Assembly (NCBI RefSeq): GCF_030463565.1
Contig: NC_134675.1
Coordinates: forward strand, 10,623,862-10,687,861
DNA from: Pelecanus crispus
Taxonomy: Eukaryota > Chordata > Aves > Pelecaniformes > Pelecanidae
Reading direction: 5' to 3'
DNA length: 64,000 bases
The notes beneath the pieces were generated by a model. The model ran no database searches. It was not told where the DNA came from and saw only the letters and a list, made by a program, of their open reading frames with translations. The position numbers and the translations under genes are program-made. This document shows, piece by piece, positions 61,478 to 64,000 of the stretch (position 1 is the first letter of the stretch; each line of letters starts with the position of its first letter).

Positions 61478-64000
61478 TAATCTGACATTCGTTGCCATTG
61501 CTGAATCTTGGTGGGACAAATCCCATGACTGGAGTGCAGCTATCAATGGCTACAGGCTGTTCAGAAGGGACAGATGAGGAAGGAGGGGCGGAGGGGTTGC
61601 CCTCTAAGTCAAGAAATGGATAGAGTATGAAGAGCTGTCTCTGAAGAATAGCCATGAGTAGATTGAAAGCTTACGGGTACGAATTAGAGACTGAACCAAC
61701 AAAGGGAACCTTGTGGTTGGTGTCTACTACAGGCCGCCTGATCAAGGGAAGCCTATTGATGAAGCCTTCTTCCTCCAGCTACAGGAGGCATCACGCTTGC
61801 AGGCTCTCATCCTGCTGGGGGACTTCAACCACCCTGACATGTGCTGGCAAAGTAGCATGGCGAGCTGTAGGCAATCCAGGAGACTCCTGGAGTGCATCGA
61901 GGATAACTTCTTAGGCCAGGTAATAGACACCCCTACCACAGGGGATGTGTTACTGGACCTGATGGTCACCAATGCAAGTGAGCTAATCGGTGATGTCAAG
62001 ACTGGAGGCAGCCTGGGCTGCAGTGATCATGCACTGATGGAGTTTGCAGTCCTGAGGGATATGGGTCAGGCAAAGAGTAAATTCAGGACCCTGAATTTTA
62101 GGAAAGCAAACTTCCAGCTCTTCAAGGAATTAGTCAATAGGACCCCCTGGGAAACTGCCCTCGGGGACAGGGGAATGGAACAGAGCTGGCAGATCTTTAA
62201 GGACACCTTCCATAGAGCGCAAGAGCTCTGGATCCCCAAGTGTAAGAAATCAGGCAGGGAAGGGAAGAGACCAGCATGGCTGAGTCGAGACCTGCTGGTC
62301 AAACTAAAGAGCAAGAGGGAACTGCACAGGCAGTGGAAGCAGGGACAGGTATACCTGGGAAGAGTACAGGGACATTGCCCGGTTGTGCAGGGATGGGGTC
62401 AGGAAGGCCAAGGCAAGGATGGAGCTGAATTTGGCAAGGGACGCAAAGAATAATAAGAAGGGCTTCTACAGGTATGTCAACCAGAAAAGGAAGGTCAAAG
62501 AAAGCGTACCCCCCCATGAACACAACTGGCAAACTGGTAACAACAGACGAGGAGAAGGCGGAGGTACTCAACAACTTCTTTGCCTCAGTCTTCACTAGCA
62601 ACCTATCTTCCCACACCTCTTGAGTGGATGGACCGCAAGATGGGGACTGGGGGATCAAAGTCCCTCCCACTGTAAAGGAAGATCAGGTTCGAGACCACCT
62701 GAGGAACCTCAATGTACACAAGTCTATGGGACCTGATGAGATGCACCCCAGAGTCCTGAGGGAATTGGCTGATGTAGTTGCCAAGCCACTCTCCATGATA
62801 TTTGAAAAGTCCTGGCAGTCAGGTGAAGTCCCTGGTGACTGGAAGAAGGGGAATGCTGTGCCCATTTTTAAAAAGGGAAGAAAGGAGGACCCTGGGAACT
62901 ACCGACCTGTCAGCCTCACCTCTGTGCCTGGGAAGATCATGGAGCAGATCCTCCTAGAAGCTATGCTCAAGCACATGGAAGACAGGGAGGCGATTCAAGA
63001 CAGCCAGCATGGCTTCACCAAGTCTTGTCTGACCAACCTAGTGGCCTTCCATGATGGAGTGACTACATCAGTGGACAAGGGAAGAGCTACGGATGTCATT
63101 CATCTGGACTTCTGTAAGTCCTTTGACACACTCCCCCACAACATTCTTCTCTTTAAATAGGCGAGATATGGATTTGATGGATGGACTGTTTGGTAGATAA
63201 GGAATTGGCTGGACAGTCACATCCAGAGGGTTGTGGTCAATGGCTCAATGATCTCCGGATGGAGATCAGTGATGAGTGGTGTCCCTCAGGGGTCCGTATT
63301 GGGACCAGTGCTGTTTAATATCTTCATCAAGGACATAGACAGTGGGATCGAGTGCACCCTCAGCAAGTTTGCAGATGACTCCAAGCTGAGTGGTGCAGTT
63401 GACACACCAGAGGGATGGGATGCCATTCAGAGGGACCTGGACAAGCTCAAGAAGTGGGTCCATGTGAACCTCATGAGGTTCAACAAGGCCAAGTGCAAGG
63501 TCCTGCACCTGGGACGGGGTAACCCCCAATATCAGTACAGGCTGGGGGATGAAGGGATTGAGAGCAGCCCTGCGGAGAAGGACTTGGGGGTACTGGTAGA
63601 TGAAAAGCTGGACATGAGCCATTAATGTGTGCTTGCAGCCCAGAAAGCCAATTGTATCCTGGGCTGCATCAAAAGAAGCGTGGCCAGCAGGTCGAGGGAG
63701 GTGATTTTGCCCCTCTACTCTGCTCTGGTGACACCCCACCTGGAATACTGCATCCAGTTCTGGCATCCTCAGCACAGGAATGACATGGACCTGTTGGAGC
63801 GGGTCCAGAGGAGGCCCACAGAAATGATCAGAGGGATGGAACACCTCTCCTATGAAGAAAGGCTGAGAGAGTTGGGGTTGTTCAGCCTGGAGAAGAGAAG
63901 GCTCCGGGGAGACCATATTGTAGCCTTTTAATACTTAAAGGGGGCTTATAAGAAAGATGGGGACATACTTTTTAATAGGGCCTGTTGCGATAGGACAAGG
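61478..64000 (+). mobile_element. CR1 LINE, runs off the window
   Basis: 5'-truncated inside the endonuclease (AESWW, then YYRPP at about 61725, GDFNH at about 61820 and SDH at about 62025). The linker has a frame break near 62450. RT runs at 62624-63160 and 63233-63625, with an FDTLPHN block, VPQGSVLGP and FADDS, interrupted by a TAG at 63158. The C-terminal block at 63629-63931 ends in TAA. Only a few disruptions, so it is a relatively young copy. Confidence 0.9.

Noticed and set aside
1..64000. tRNA genes, CRISPR arrays, satellite arrays
   Set aside because: None seen; short direct repeats are minisatellites or LTR-internal.

Overview
The window looks like a bird genome. It is crowded with CR1 LINEs, many ending in the CR1 tail motif ATTCTATG, and with several avian-style endogenous retrovirus (ERV) LTR families. 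There is one vertebrate host gene with compact introns. No bacterial genes, CRISPR arrays or tRNA genes were seen.

The only recognisable host gene is a four-exon GADD45G-like gene on the + strand at 45483-46586. It has a CpG-rich promoter with CCAAT and TATA boxes and a poly(A) signal near 47081. All introns are kept, but exon 2 has lost two bases, which makes an immediate TGA stop. Several residues conserved in GADD45 proteins are also changed.

Left part (1-9815): a decayed provirus on the - strand (5' LTR at 5758-6321, Lys-type primer site, gag, protease, RT, RNase H, integrase; the 3' LTR lies off-window). It is followed by a second LTR family (B), itself split by a CR1, with a scrap of related gag. 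Middle (9815-45200): mostly anonymous sequence with solo LTRs of five families (A, B, C, D, G) and CR1 fragments, often nested. Four LTR copies in families A and C, plus the single copy of family G, have exact 5-bp target-site duplications. Right part (46600-64000): the gene's 3' region, a second family A provirus that retains only LTR, primer site and broken gag (48914-51040), two family C LTRs, a long minus-strand CR1 (54983-57110) and a large plus-strand CR1 that runs off the window end (61478-64000).

The family A provirus is the most interesting element. Its Gag begins with several hydrophobic segments and predicted glycosylation sites, and it carries a variable 30-bp repeat array. It is joined in the same frame to protease-polymerase across one UAG followed by a small hairpin. 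The high ERV and CR1 density around a decaying but intron-bearing gene would fit a low-recombination region such as the W chromosome; this is inference only.
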